A stretch of DNA of 64,000 bases, taken from contig NZ_FOWR01000027.1 in assembly GCF_900115495.1 (NCBI RefSeq), positions 1-64,000 of the forward strand, read 5' to 3'. This DNA comes from Enterovibrio norvegicus DSM 15893. Its GTDB lineage: Bacteria > Pseudomonadota > Gammaproteobacteria > Enterobacterales > Vibrionaceae. This document shows, one piece after another, positions 26,441 through 36,425 of the stretch (its first letter is position 1; every line of letters begins with the position of its first letter). Under the pieces are notes generated by a model. It searched no databases. It had not been told where the DNA came from and was given only the letters and a program-made list of their open reading frames with translations. A program made the position numbers and the translations under genes.

Positions 26441-26466
26441 CTCATGGGCGAAAAAAGCGTCGGGAT

Positions 26467-28503
<2,037 letters not shown>

Positions 28504-28705
28504 TCAAACGACGAGTAAAGGATAAATAGAATAAGGCCGTAGTATAACCTCAAGCTTATCTGCGTTGCAGTTACACAATGTCGAAATTCACCGATGTTGA
28601 AGAAGGATTAACCGATATTCAGATTCCTTACAAAGCCGCATTCATTGCTTGTTGAAAGGCGCACTCGCCAGTAATATGAAACCGAATTTATGAGTGAGTC
28701 CTTGT

Positions 28706-29182
28706 ATGTGCAGTTTTTGGAATAAACAACGAAGTCTATTGGGCGTCTTGCTCAGTTTTCTGCTCGTCTGTTTTTCTGCTGGCGCATCCACCACTTTCGA
28801 ACGACAAACGGCAGTGTCGGATCTTTCGACCATGGTTTTGTCACCCCTGACTCACCACCAGCAAGATGCCACAGAATCACAAAACGATGCGCATCTGGAA
28901 CATCGCGCTCCTGCAAAATCCATTGCTCCCGGTTTATCATCCATTCTTCGAAATGGATCTTTCCTGCCCGAGCGATTACACAATACAGAACCAAGCTACG
29001 AACTCGTCTTTGATTTCGAACCTTCAAGCATTCCATCACGATTGCAATATGTGCACGTTTCTTCACGCCATTGGCACGATTGGACGTTAAGAGGCCCCCC
29101 TTCCTCTTTGCACCGTATTTCAGGATGGAAGGAATCCAATCTGCTCTATCGGTTTATCAGCCAAGCTGACACTGCGTCTTAA
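28706..29182 (+). CDS. vemP: VemP-like export-monitoring arrest peptide
   Basis: 158 residues: a hydrophobic signal sequence with a basic N-terminus (WNKQRSLLGVLLSFLLVCFSAGAS), a polar middle and a C-terminal tail with HRISGWKESNLLYRFISQ. Vibrio alginolyticus VemP is a secreted peptide of 159 residues encoded directly upstream of secD2F2. Its translation stalls at a glutamine close to the C-terminus unless Sec export pulls on it. The length, signal, position before secD2, and C-terminal motif ending in Q153 (five residues before the end) all fit. I recall the HRI.GWKE core from that protein but could not align it. A GTG at 28694 is an alternative start. Confidence 0.75.
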   Translation: MCSFWNKQRSLLGVLLSFLLVCFSAGASTTFERQTAVSDLSTMVLSPLTHHQQDATESQNDAHLEHRAPAKSIAPGLSSILRNGSFLPERLHNTEPSYELVFDFEPSSIPSRLQYVHVSSRHWHDWTLRGPPSSLHRISGWKESNLLYRFISQADTAS

Positions 29183-29194
29183 TTCTTATCATTT

Positions 29195-29341
29195 GAGCGT
29201 CTCGCTCACCGCTTTTGCACGTTTAAACAATCAGTCATACGCGAACTTATCGTATTGGCGGGTCTTTACGTGTCATGAATGAATACCAATCTGATTGGTA
29301 TAAGACAAAGTTGCTGGCCAATTGCCAGTGAGACGATTGCT
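29195..29341 (+). promoter_or_regulatory. vemP-secD2 intercistronic RNA switch (predicted)
   Basis: Bases 29198-29206 (CGTCTCGCT), 16 bases after the vemP stop, can pair in nine successive positions (one G-U) with 29327-29335 (AGTGAGACG), which includes the secD2 Shine-Dalgarno. Inside the enclosed loop are a 19-base near-unbroken palindrome (29283-29301) and a CTGGC/GCCAG hairpin (29314-29328). The first segment can also form a local hairpin GAGCG-TCT-CGCTC (29195-29207), so alternative folds are possible. Confidence 0.6.
29283..29301. repeat. 19-base palindrome ATACCAATCTGATTGGTAT
   Basis: Perfect 9-bp arms about a single central T, between vemP and secD2. It could be a hairpin of the intercistronic RNA or a dispersed intergenic palindrome; similar ACCAATC...GATTGGT units seem familiar from marine gammaproteobacteria, from memory only. 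Confidence 0.7.
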
Positions 29342-31156
29342 ATGCAGTTAAAACCTAAACGAAAGACCGTGCTGAATCATTATCCAGCATGGAAATACGT
29401 CGTCCTAGTTACGACCATCATCATTATGCTTCTGAGCGCCCTTCCTTCTTGGTTTGGTGAAGAGGCGGCCGTTTTCATCAAACATAAAGACAATGGCATC
29501 GCCCCTGTCACACTAAAACACCAATTGGATTCCCACAGCGTCGATATAAAACGCATTGACCAAAAAGGCAACAGCACGACAGTTGTGCTGCAAGATGCCG
29601 CCGATCAGAACAAAACCAAAGGTATCCTGACGGAGTTCTCGAACAAAGATGACATTGTCACACTAGGTATGGTGCCCGCCGCGCCAAGTTGGTTACTTGA
29701 AATGGGCTTTAAGCCCATCAAGCTCGGACTAGATTTACGCGGCGGAGTGCAGTTCCTGCTTGATGTGGATATGCAGCAAGTATTCCGCTCTCACGCCGAT
29801 CAAGCAGCAGATTCCGTCAAAGCTTTTGCCCGCGAAAACCGCATTCGTGGCTTGCGTGTTCACCAATCAAACGCCGATGGCTTTGTTGTGAATGCGCCTT
29901 CTGACGAGGCACAAAGTGCCGTTCGACAATACCTTCGTGAGCAATTCCCGCAGTGGGACGTGCAAGGGAAAGGTGACTTGGGCTTGTCAGTCAGTCTGAA
30001 AGAGGCAGAAAAACAAACCCTCACCAACCTGACTGTGCAGCAAAACCTGCAAACCATGCGCAGCCGCATCGAAGAATTGGGCATTACTGAAGCCGCCGTT
30101 CAACGTCAAGGTGAACACCGCATCCGCATTGAATTGCCAGGCGTTCAAGACCCAGCTGCGGCAAAAAATGTTATCGGCGCAACAGCAAGTTTGGCGTTCT
30201 ATGAAGTAAAAACATCACCAACACCGGGCTCAATGATGATCCCCGATGACAAAGGTGCCCCTGTTTACGTGAGCCGCAAGCCGATTCTTTCTGGCGAACA
30301 CATTGTGGATGCACGAGCAGGAATGGGCGAAATGGGCACACCTGAAGTGAACATTTCATTGGATGCCTCTGGCGGCAAAATGATGTCAGATTACTCAGCG
30401 AAGCACATTGGCGACCCGATGGGCACGGCGTATAGCGAATACAGCCGCGACAGCAAAGGCAATGTCGAGCAAACCAACACCATCATCAGCATTGCAACGA
30501 TTCAATCTCAGCTGGGTAACCGCTTCCGCATTACGGGTGTCGGCCAACTTGAAGAAGCTCAAGACTTAGCACTGTTGCTGCGCGCAGGCTCACTGACCGC
30601 GCCAGTCACCATCGTTGAAGAGCGCACCATTGGCCCTTCTTTGGGTGCTGAAAACATTCAAAACGGTTTCGCGGCGCTGGCGCTTGGCATGGGTTTGACC
30701 TTGCTGTTCATGGCGGTGTGGTATCGCAAACTGGGTTGGGTGGCGAACCTTGCGCTTCTCATCAACATGGTGATGTTGCTGGGTCTTATCGCGTTACTGC
30801 CAGGGGCGGTTCTGACGCTTCCAGGTATTGCAGGTCTCGTGCTCACCATCGGTATGGCCGTTGATACCAACGTGCTTATCTTCGAGCGAATAAAAGAGAA
30901 AATGCGTGAAGGAAGAAGCTTCGCGCAATCTATTGACCTTGGCTTTAGCAGTGCGTTTGCCACCATTTTGGACTCAAACATCACCACGCTAATTTCCGCC
31001 GCAACGTTATACGCAATCGGTAATGGCCCGATTCAGGGCTTCGCCCTCACATTGGGGCTAGGTCTTCTAACAAGCATGTTCACGGGTATTTTCGCTTCTC
31101 GCGCGGTGATTAACCTATTTTGGGGTAAAGATGCGCGCCGTGATGTGAGGGTATAA
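29342..31156 (+). CDS. secD2: Protein-export membrane protein SecD, second paralogue type
   Basis: A 604-residue SecD. With SecF it uses ion flow to help pull proteins out of the Sec channel on the periplasmic side. The first membrane segment is followed by the large periplasmic P1 domain (GLDLRGGVQFLLDVDMQQVF) and five C-terminal membrane segments. The ion-path aspartate is D508 in IGMAVDTNVLIFERIKE. Two SecDF pairs are known in marine vibrios. The VemP-like gene upstream marks this as SecDF2, reported to be Na-independent. The ATG at 29342 is chosen for its GTGAGA ribosome site; an ATG at 29279 would cover that site. Confidence 0.93.
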   Translation: MQLKPKRKTVLNHYPAWKYVVLVTTIIIMLLSALPSWFGEEAAVFIKHKDNGIAPVTLKHQLDSHSVDIKRIDQKGNSTTVVLQDAADQNKTKGILTEFSNKDDIVTLGMVPAAPSWLLEMGFKPIKLGLDLRGGVQFLLDVDMQQVFRSHADQAADSVKAFARENRIRGLRVHQSNADGFVVNAPSDEAQSAVRQYLREQFPQWDVQGKGDLGLSVSLKEAEKQTLTNLTVQQNLQTMRSRIEELGITEAAVQRQGEHRIRIELPGVQDPAAAKNVIGATASLAFYEVKTSPTPGSMMIPDDKGAPVYVSRKPILSGEHIVDARAGMGEMGTPEVNISLDASGGKMMSDYSAKHIGDPMGTAYSEYSRDSKGNVEQTNTIISIATIQSQLGNRFRITGVGQLEEAQDLALLLRAGSLTAPVTIVEERTIGPSLGAENIQNGFAALALGMGLTLLFMAVWYRKLGWVANLALLINMVMLLGLIALLPGAVLTLPGIAGLVLTIGMAVDTNVLIFERIKEKMREGRSFAQSIDLGFSSAFATILDSNITTLISAATLYAIGNGPIQGFALTLGLGLLTSMFTGIFASRAVINLFWGKDARRDVRV

Positions 31157-31158
31157 CC

Positions 31159-32055
31159 ATGATAACAATCAAAAACATGACCAAATGGCGCCATATCGGC
31201 ACCTTGCTTTCTTGTGTAGTGATGTTGATTTCCATTTTCACACTCGCGACGAAAGGCTTGAACTACGGGCTCGATTTCACGGGAGGAATGATCAGTGAAG
31301 TCAGACTGGACAAAACCCTGACAGCCAAAGAGATTCAATCCCACTTAGAAACCGCTTTGAACCAACCCGTGTCGGTGGTGGAAGCGGGAAACCCAGGTCA
31401 GTGGGTGCTTCGCTATGCCGCACCTGAGACGCTAAGCGATCAACCAGAAATCAAAACGCTACTCAATGGCTTTTCTGACAACGTTGAAATGCTCAACGTC
31501 AGTCTGGTTGGCCCTCAAGTAGGGCAAGAACTGGCAGAGCAAGGTGGCTTAGCGGTACTGATTACGCTGTTGGTAATACTTGGGTATTTGAGTATGCGCT
31601 TCGAATGGAGACTGGCGTCTGGCGCATTACTGGCCTTGGTTCATGACGTGGTGCTGCTGTTAGGCTTCTTCTCGGTCACAGGAATGGAGTTTAACCTCAC
31701 CGTGCTGGCGGCATTGCTAGCAGTATTAGGTTACTCACTCAATGACTCCATCATCATTTCAGACCGCATTCGCGAACTGTTAAAAGCCAATGTCAGCCTG
31801 CCGATTGCTGAATTGAACAACCGCGCCATTGTTTCTACCCTGTCGCGCACGTTGATCACATCTGGCACCACGCTGATTTCGGTGGGATCGCTGTGGTTGC
31901 TTGGGGGAGAGCCACTGTATGGATTCTCTATCACCATGTTCATCGGCATCGTTGCTGGCACATGGTCAACCATGACAGTTGCCACCATCATCCCTGAACT
32001 CACGCATCTTGGTCCTCAACACTACGCACCAGCACCAGTGTCTGACACACCATAG
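31159..32055 (+). CDS. secF2: Protein-export membrane protein SecF, second paralogue type
   Basis: A 298-residue SecF starting 2 bases after secD2. Its P1-like periplasmic start is GLNYGLDFTGGMISEVRLD. The membrane region holds the conserved aspartate D196 in GYSLNDSIIISDRIRE, and ISTLSRTLITSGTT-like VSTLSRTLITSGTTLISVGSLW. It forms the SecDF complex with the preceding gene. A strong terminator follows 30 bases later, closing the vemP-secD2-secF2 operon. Confidence 0.94.
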   Translation: MITIKNMTKWRHIGTLLSCVVMLISIFTLATKGLNYGLDFTGGMISEVRLDKTLTAKEIQSHLETALNQPVSVVEAGNPGQWVLRYAAPETLSDQPEIKTLLNGFSDNVEMLNVSLVGPQVGQELAEQGGLAVLITLLVILGYLSMRFEWRLASGALLALVHDVVLLLGFFSVTGMEFNLTVLAALLAVLGYSLNDSIIISDRIRELLKANVSLPIAELNNRAIVSTLSRTLITSGTTLISVGSLWLLGGEPLYGFSITMFIGIVAGTWSTMTVATIIPELTHLGPQHYAPAPVSDTP

Positions 32056-32084
32056 ACACGAACCAGCACGGATGTTCAATCCAA

Positions 32085-32120
32085 CAGTAAGGCCCATCTT
32101 CTTGGGCCTTACTGCTTTTT
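32085..32120 (+). terminator. Terminator of vemP-secD2F2
   Basis: CAGTAAGGCCCA and TGGGCCTTACTG make a perfect 12-bp stem with a 6-base loop, followed by CTTTTT. Confidence 0.92.
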
Positions 32121-32247
32121 ACCGTATACAACCAACTGGATTTAGATGTTTTTATAAAAAAATGCTGAACAAACATTCCCAATCCGCGTCCAACCGTGTT
32201 CAATAGAGAGATAAACAACAACTTCGATAACGCCGAGTTTTCTGAGA

Positions 32248-32649
32248 TTGCGACACATTAAACCCTACACAACATCGATCACACGCGCGCAGTGGGCACT
32301 TACCCTAGTTTGGTGGGTGGTGTTTGTGTGTTTGTCGCAAAACGCGGGCGCCTTCAATGCCTGCGGCATGAACCATGGCGTTGTAATAAATGAAGCCACG
32401 ACGTCAACGCAAAGTACCTCACTAACACCCAACAATGACACCACTGCAATGGCGAGTAGTTGCGAGCTTTCTGAAAAGCTGGTTCAGCTATCTTCGTCAT
32501 CGTGGGAATCGGCGACATTTACCATGTGGGTGTTTGCGTTCGCCATTATTGCTTGGCTGCTGTCGACATCCACATTTGTTCCAAAGCCCCCTGAACCCAT
32601 TCCTCCGCCCCGGCGATTACACCTCACGTTTTGCGTTTTTAGAGAATAA
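32248..32649 (+). CDS. Small membrane protein upstream of scsB (ScsA-like position)
   Basis: 133 residues. Two hydrophobic stretches are visible, WALTLVWWVVFVCLSQNAGAF (about 16-36) and FTMWVFAFAIIAWLLSTSTF (about 91-110). A short loop between has a Cys-Met-Asn-His group (ACGMNH), a second Cys and many Thr/Ser. The C-terminus PPPRRLHLTFCVFRE looks like a conserved tail. I do not recognise the family with certainty. It lies where scsA precedes scsB in Salmonella, and the Cys/Met/His content would suit a metal- or thiol-related membrane protein. The only start giving the full frame is a TTG, so the 5' end is uncertain. Confidence 0.55.
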   Translation: MRHIKPYTTSITRAQWALTLVWWVVFVCLSQNAGAFNACGMNHGVVINEATTSTQSTSLTPNNDTTAMASSCELSEKLVQLSSSSWESATFTMWVFAFAIIAWLLSTSTFVPKPPEPIPPPRRLHLTFCVFRE

Positions 32650-32713
32650 ACATATCAAACACTGGCACACGCTAGACGTTTTTATATTTGTTTTATTTTC
32701 TAGGAATACACCC

Positions 32714-34825
32714 ATGCACGTTCTAAACACACTCTCACGAAAGCTGGTCTTGCTCATCGTGAGTTTGAGCATCGCTTTATCCGCAGCTATGGCAGCACAA
32801 GCAGAGACCCCGTCAACAGGCTGGCTCACTAACCCCGCTCACCCTCCGCTTAGCACCCGTGTCGTGTTAACGGGCTCAACGAACTATGACGCCAATACCT
32901 TTGATGGCTTTTTAGAAGTCCAATTGAATGATGATTGGAAAACCTACTGGCGAACGCCAGGTGAAGGTGGCATTGCCCCCAGTTTTGACTGGCAAGCATC
33001 AGAAAACATAAAAGATATCACTTGGCACTGGCCTGCTCCTCAGCGCTTTGACCTTTTAGGTATTGATACCCTTGGTTACAAAGGGCACGTTATCTTTCCT
33101 CTCACGTTTACGGCAGAGAATATTCAGAAGCCTGTAAACATCAAAGGCAAGGTCACGGTATCGTCATGCACAACCGTGTGTGTACTCACCGACTACCCCA
33201 TTGATTTCACAGTAACACCGGCGGCCTTGAAAACTGACTCGCAGGCACTTCACTTATTCGCACAAGGCATGAGCAACGTGCCTCAGCCCTCGCCGCTCAT
33301 TGAAGCGCTTTCTGTCATTTGGGATGAAAATGCGCAGCTGGTAGAGATCACTGCGAAAAAAACGACGGGCTGGCAAACGCCGGATGTATTGATTGATGGA
33401 AGCACCGACGCGGTTCAGGACACTTTCTTTTCTGTTCCCAACATTCAAGTGACGGGAAACACCTTGCGCGCGCGCTTTGACGCAAGCAGTTGGATGGGAA
33501 AACCTGAGTTAAGCGATGAAACACTCAAAGTGACGTTTCTCGATGACAGCTTTATCGCAGAGCATGCATCAACAGCGAAAAGAGGCATCGCGACTTCGCC
33601 ATCTCAACCGTCATTTTTCACGGCCATCTTATTCGCCGTATTGGGCGGATTGATTTTGAATATCATGCCCTGCGTCCTGCCCGTCCTCGGCATGAAGCTC
33701 AGCAGCGTGATATCCGCACAAGGACTGGGAAAATCGCAGATCCGACGCCAATTCATTGCCTCTGCGATGGGAATTCTATTTTCGTTCTGGGTGATTGCTG
33801 CACTAATCAGCACCTTAAAGCTCACTGGACACGCATTTGGCTGGGGCATTCAATTTCAAAGCCCATTGTTCATCGGCGTGATGGTGGCGGTAACCGCTAT
33901 TTTTGCCGCCAACATGCTTGGCTTGTTTGAAATCCGCCTTCCCAGCACAGCAAATACGTGGCTTGCCAGCAAAGGGGATAACTCTTACGCCGGTCATTTC
34001 ACCCAAGGCATGTTTGCCACCTTATTGGCAACACCTTGTTCAGCACCTTTTTTGGGAACGGCTGTCGCGTTTGCCCTCACAACAAATTACCTCATGCTGT
34101 TTGTCATTTTCACCGCATTGGCGTTCGGCATGGCTATGCCTTGGTTGTTGGTTGCCGCTATGCCATCCATCGCCCAACGGTTACCCAAGCCCGGCCGTTG
34201 GATGAACAGACTCAAAGTCACCTTCGGTGTGATGATGCTTGCCACCAGCGTATGGCTAATGTCTCTACTGCAAAGCCATTTTTCTTTGGGTTGGGTAGCC
34301 ACTATCGTAGTCGTGGCGACAATGATTATTCTGTGGCGAACATCGTCAGTATACGGGCGAAAAACAACGATTATCGTCAGTGCGCTTGCCATGGTGTTGC
34401 TTGTCGTCGGTATAGTAACGGCAAGCTTAACAGCGTCTAAATGGGCCTCACCGCTACCCGCCGATCACACCTGGGAGAAACTTTCCTCCGCCCAAATCAG
34501 TCACCATGTCGCACAAGGTAAAATCGTCTTTGTTGATGTCACGGCAGATTGGTGTATCACCTGCAAAGCCAACAAGATCGGCGTATTGCTTCAAGAGCCG
34601 GTTTACAGTGCACTCAGCGGTCAGAACATCATTCGAATGCAGGGTGATTGGACGTCACCCAGTGATTCCGTCACACAGTACCTTCAACGTCACGGCAGAT
34701 ATGGCGTGCCCTTCAACATAGTTTATGGCCCCAATGCACCCAATGGGATCTCTCTACCTGTGATCCTTTCCAACGACGCCGTACTCAATGCCATCAAGCT
34801 CGCACAAGGAACGTCTTATGAGTGA
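32714..34825 (+). CDS. scsB: ScsB/DsbD-like thiol reductant transporter
   Basis: A 703-residue inner-membrane protein that should carry electrons from cytoplasmic thioredoxin to periplasmic thiol proteins. Signal peptide (LVLLIVSLSIALSAAMAAQA), N-terminal periplasmic domain with CTTVC, then about eight membrane segments with redox cysteines C320 (NIMPCVLPVLG) and C442 (TPCSAPFLG), and a C-terminal thioredoxin domain with C614-I-T-C617 (ADWCITC). The frame runs open upstream to 32435, but the ATG at 32714 begins the signal peptide. Its last 8 bases overlap the next gene (ATGAGTGA). Confidence 0.85.
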   Translation: MHVLNTLSRKLVLLIVSLSIALSAAMAAQAETPSTGWLTNPAHPPLSTRVVLTGSTNYDANTFDGFLEVQLNDDWKTYWRTPGEGGIAPSFDWQASENIKDITWHWPAPQRFDLLGIDTLGYKGHVIFPLTFTAENIQKPVNIKGKVTVSSCTTVCVLTDYPIDFTVTPAALKTDSQALHLFAQGMSNVPQPSPLIEALSVIWDENAQLVEITAKKTTGWQTPDVLIDGSTDAVQDTFFSVPNIQVTGNTLRARFDASSWMGKPELSDETLKVTFLDDSFIAEHASTAKRGIATSPSQPSFFTAILFAVLGGLILNIMPCVLPVLGMKLSSVISAQGLGKSQIRRQFIASAMGILFSFWVIAALISTLKLTGHAFGWGIQFQSPLFIGVMVAVTAIFAANMLGLFEIRLPSTANTWLASKGDNSYAGHFTQGMFATLLATPCSAPFLGTAVAFALTTNYLMLFVIFTALAFGMAMPWLLVAAMPSIAQRLPKPGRWMNRLKVTFGVMMLATSVWLMSLLQSHFSLGWVATIVVVATMIILWRTSSVYGRKTTIIVSALAMVLLVVGIVTASLTASKWASPLPADHTWEKLSSAQISHHVAQGKIVFVDVTADWCITCKANKIGVLLQEPVYSALSGQNIIRMQGDWTSPSDSVTQYLQRHGRYGVPFNIVYGPNAPNGISLPVILSNDAVLNAIKLAQGTSYE

Positions 34826-35354
34826 CAACACGCCACAGAAAATGGAACCCAAACGAAAATGGAAGAACCCCAAATGGTGGCTTAGAGAGTTTGCGACTTT
34901 AGTGGTTCTTTTCAGTGTGATGGCATTTGCGATGGATTGGTGGCGCACCCAAGACATGCCAAAAGGCGCAGTGCCAGCAATGCCAATGACGACAATATCC
35001 GGCTATGCTATCGACTTGGTCGCCCTCAGCCATGATGAGCCAGTTGTGCTGTATTTTTGGGCGACATGGTGTCCGGCCTGCAAATTTGTCACGCCAACTA
35101 TCAACTGGCTGTCTGATTCTTATCCCGTGGTATCTATTGCCATGACATCAGGCGACAACCGACGGATTAGCGCCTTTCTCAATAGTCATGACCTTCAGTT
35201 TGATACCGTCAACGACGAGAAAGGGACACTTGGACAAACCTGGGGCATTCAAGCCACACCTACCATCGTCATCATTAAAAATGGCAAGGTTGAATCTATA
35301 ACAACAGGCATTTCTACGCCGCTGGGTCTGCTGGCTCGCCTGTGGTTTTCCTAA
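34818..35354 (+). CDS. scsD: ScsD/TlpA-like membrane-anchored thioredoxin
   Basis: 178 residues. A positively charged N-terminus and one membrane anchor (REFATLVVLFSVMAFAMDWW, about 24-43) are followed by a periplasmic thioredoxin fold. The active site is W-C85-P-A-C88 and a cis-proline loop follows (QATPTIVI). The start overlaps the end of scsB, implying translational coupling. By analogy with Salmonella ScsD it would be reduced by ScsB and protect periplasmic thiols under copper or oxidative stress. Substrate specificity is not visible. Confidence 0.8.
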   Translation: MSDNTPQKMEPKRKWKNPKWWLREFATLVVLFSVMAFAMDWWRTQDMPKGAVPAMPMTTISGYAIDLVALSHDEPVVLYFWATWCPACKFVTPTINWLSDSYPVVSIAMTSGDNRRISAFLNSHDLQFDTVNDEKGTLGQTWGIQATPTIVIIKNGKVESITTGISTPLGLLARLWFS

Positions 35355-35373
35355 CAATTGATGAGTTAAAAAG

Positions 35374-36114
35374 ATGAAAAATACATTGTTTTCGCTCCTG
35401 TTGGTGATGATCGCCACCTTGACCTCTTTCAATGCAGTGTCAGAGACAGCGTTGAATAAAACGCAGCAACAGCAATTGAATGCCATCACTACGCTGCTTC
35501 AGCAAAACCCTGACATTATTCCAGGCTTACACCAAAGCCTGACGCAATACGTCGCGCAGCAACAAGGCTTCAAGGGCATACTCACCGCCAACCATGACTA
35601 CCTCTACAGCAACCCCAAACATACGCAGTTCGGCGCAACTGAACCCAAGCTCACCATCGTGAACTTTACCGACTACAACTGCCCTTTCTGCAAACGCCTC
35701 GATCCGGTTTTGCATGACATGGCCAAAACCTACCCAGACATAAAAGTGGTCAACATTTATGTGCCACTAAAAGAAATGGACGCCCCCTTGTCTGACATGA
35801 ATTCAGCGGCGTTTGCATTGAACGTATGGCAGCAGGCGCGTGATAAGTACTTTGAAGTTCACCAGTTACTCCTCACCAAGCCTAGCGCTCATGATCAACG
35901 CTCTTTTGCACGTATCGCTGATAAAACGGGGACGCGAGATCAACTAAAACAACACGATGCTACCGTCGAGATGGTTGAGAGAAACGTTTCTCTATTCCAG
36001 CAACTGGGCCTGCGCGGCACACCAGCCATGATCATTGGCGATGGTGTTCTACCAGGCTACTTACCCGCGGAGAAGCTTGCGCCGCTGATTGAGTCTGCTC
36101 TAGACAAACATTGA
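35374..36114 (+). CDS. scsC: ScsC/DsbG-like periplasmic thiol-disulfide protein
   Basis: 246 residues with a signal peptide (LFSLLLVMIATLTSFNAVS). A Gln-rich helical N-terminal segment (NKTQQQQLNAITTLLQQ) may mediate oligomerisation, as in trimeric ScsC of Proteus. The DsbA-type thioredoxin fold has active site C103-P-F-C106 (DYNCPFCKRL) and cis-proline loop LRGTPAMII. It probably acts as a disulfide isomerase or reductase kept reduced by ScsB. It follows scsD by 19 bases and ends the operon before a hairpin terminator. The order here is B-D-C, not B-C-D as in Salmonella. Confidence 0.82.
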   Translation: MKNTLFSLLLVMIATLTSFNAVSETALNKTQQQQLNAITTLLQQNPDIIPGLHQSLTQYVAQQQGFKGILTANHDYLYSNPKHTQFGATEPKLTIVNFTDYNCPFCKRLDPVLHDMAKTYPDIKVVNIYVPLKEMDAPLSDMNSAAFALNVWQQARDKYFEVHQLLLTKPSAHDQRSFARIADKTGTRDQLKQHDATVEMVERNVSLFQQLGLRGTPAMIIGDGVLPGYLPAEKLAPLIESALDKH

Positions 36115-36425
36115 TCAATACCGAGTGAGGAAGGCTCCCTCACTCGGTTTCCTCCTTCCCTGCCTTCATGCTTACCCTTTCAAACAACGCCATTTTTCTT
36201 CCATATCTCTCAATATGTTAAGCCAGGTTGCACTGCGTTTACCTCCACGACTGTTTAGTGATTTACCTTCCTGTTTACGACGAAGATTTTCATCCTTTTG
36301 AAAAAATTCGCTTTCTTTTTCGAGCCACTTTTTAATTGTGATAACAAAGAATTGAAGCCTTTTTAATAATTGCGCACACCAAGGAGGCAATCACTAAAAC
36401 AACGAGAAACACAAAAGGAAGGAAC
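36115..36425. other. Gene-free interval between scsC and LPMO gene
   Basis: 311 bases. It holds the scs terminator at the left and, at the right, two purine-rich ribosome-like sites before the LPMO ATG. A 72-codon open frame on the minus strand (36172-36390) starts with TTG, has no ribosome site and is not accepted as a gene. Confidence 0.55.
36121..36150 (+). terminator. Terminator of the scs genes
   Basis: CCGAGTGAGG and CCTCACTCGG pair over 10 bp with a 7-base loop, followed by TTTCCTCCTT. It is 6 bases after the scsC stop. Confidence 0.75.

Larger units (their letters stand above)
25943..26466. other. Gene-free interval upstream of porin 2
   Basis: 524 AT-rich bases with no credible gene. 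It holds the porin-2 ribosome site and leader hairpin, presumably the promoter, a CRP-like site at 26301-26316 and, at the right end, the ligA terminator. Confidence 0.6.

Noticed and set aside
29279-29341. Upstream ATG of secD2
   Set aside because: It would place the start before the only good ribosome site (GTGAGA at 29328-29333) and add a non-conserved tail containing the palindrome.
32435-32713. 93-codon N-terminal extension of scsB
   Set aside because: The extension overlaps the 133-residue gene in another frame; the ATG at 32714 begins a normal signal peptide.
36172-36390. 72-codon open frame on the minus strand between scsC and the LPMO gene
   Set aside because: It begins with TTG inside the purine/pyrimidine-rich ribosome-site region of the LPMO gene, has no ribosome site of its own and no recognisable motif.
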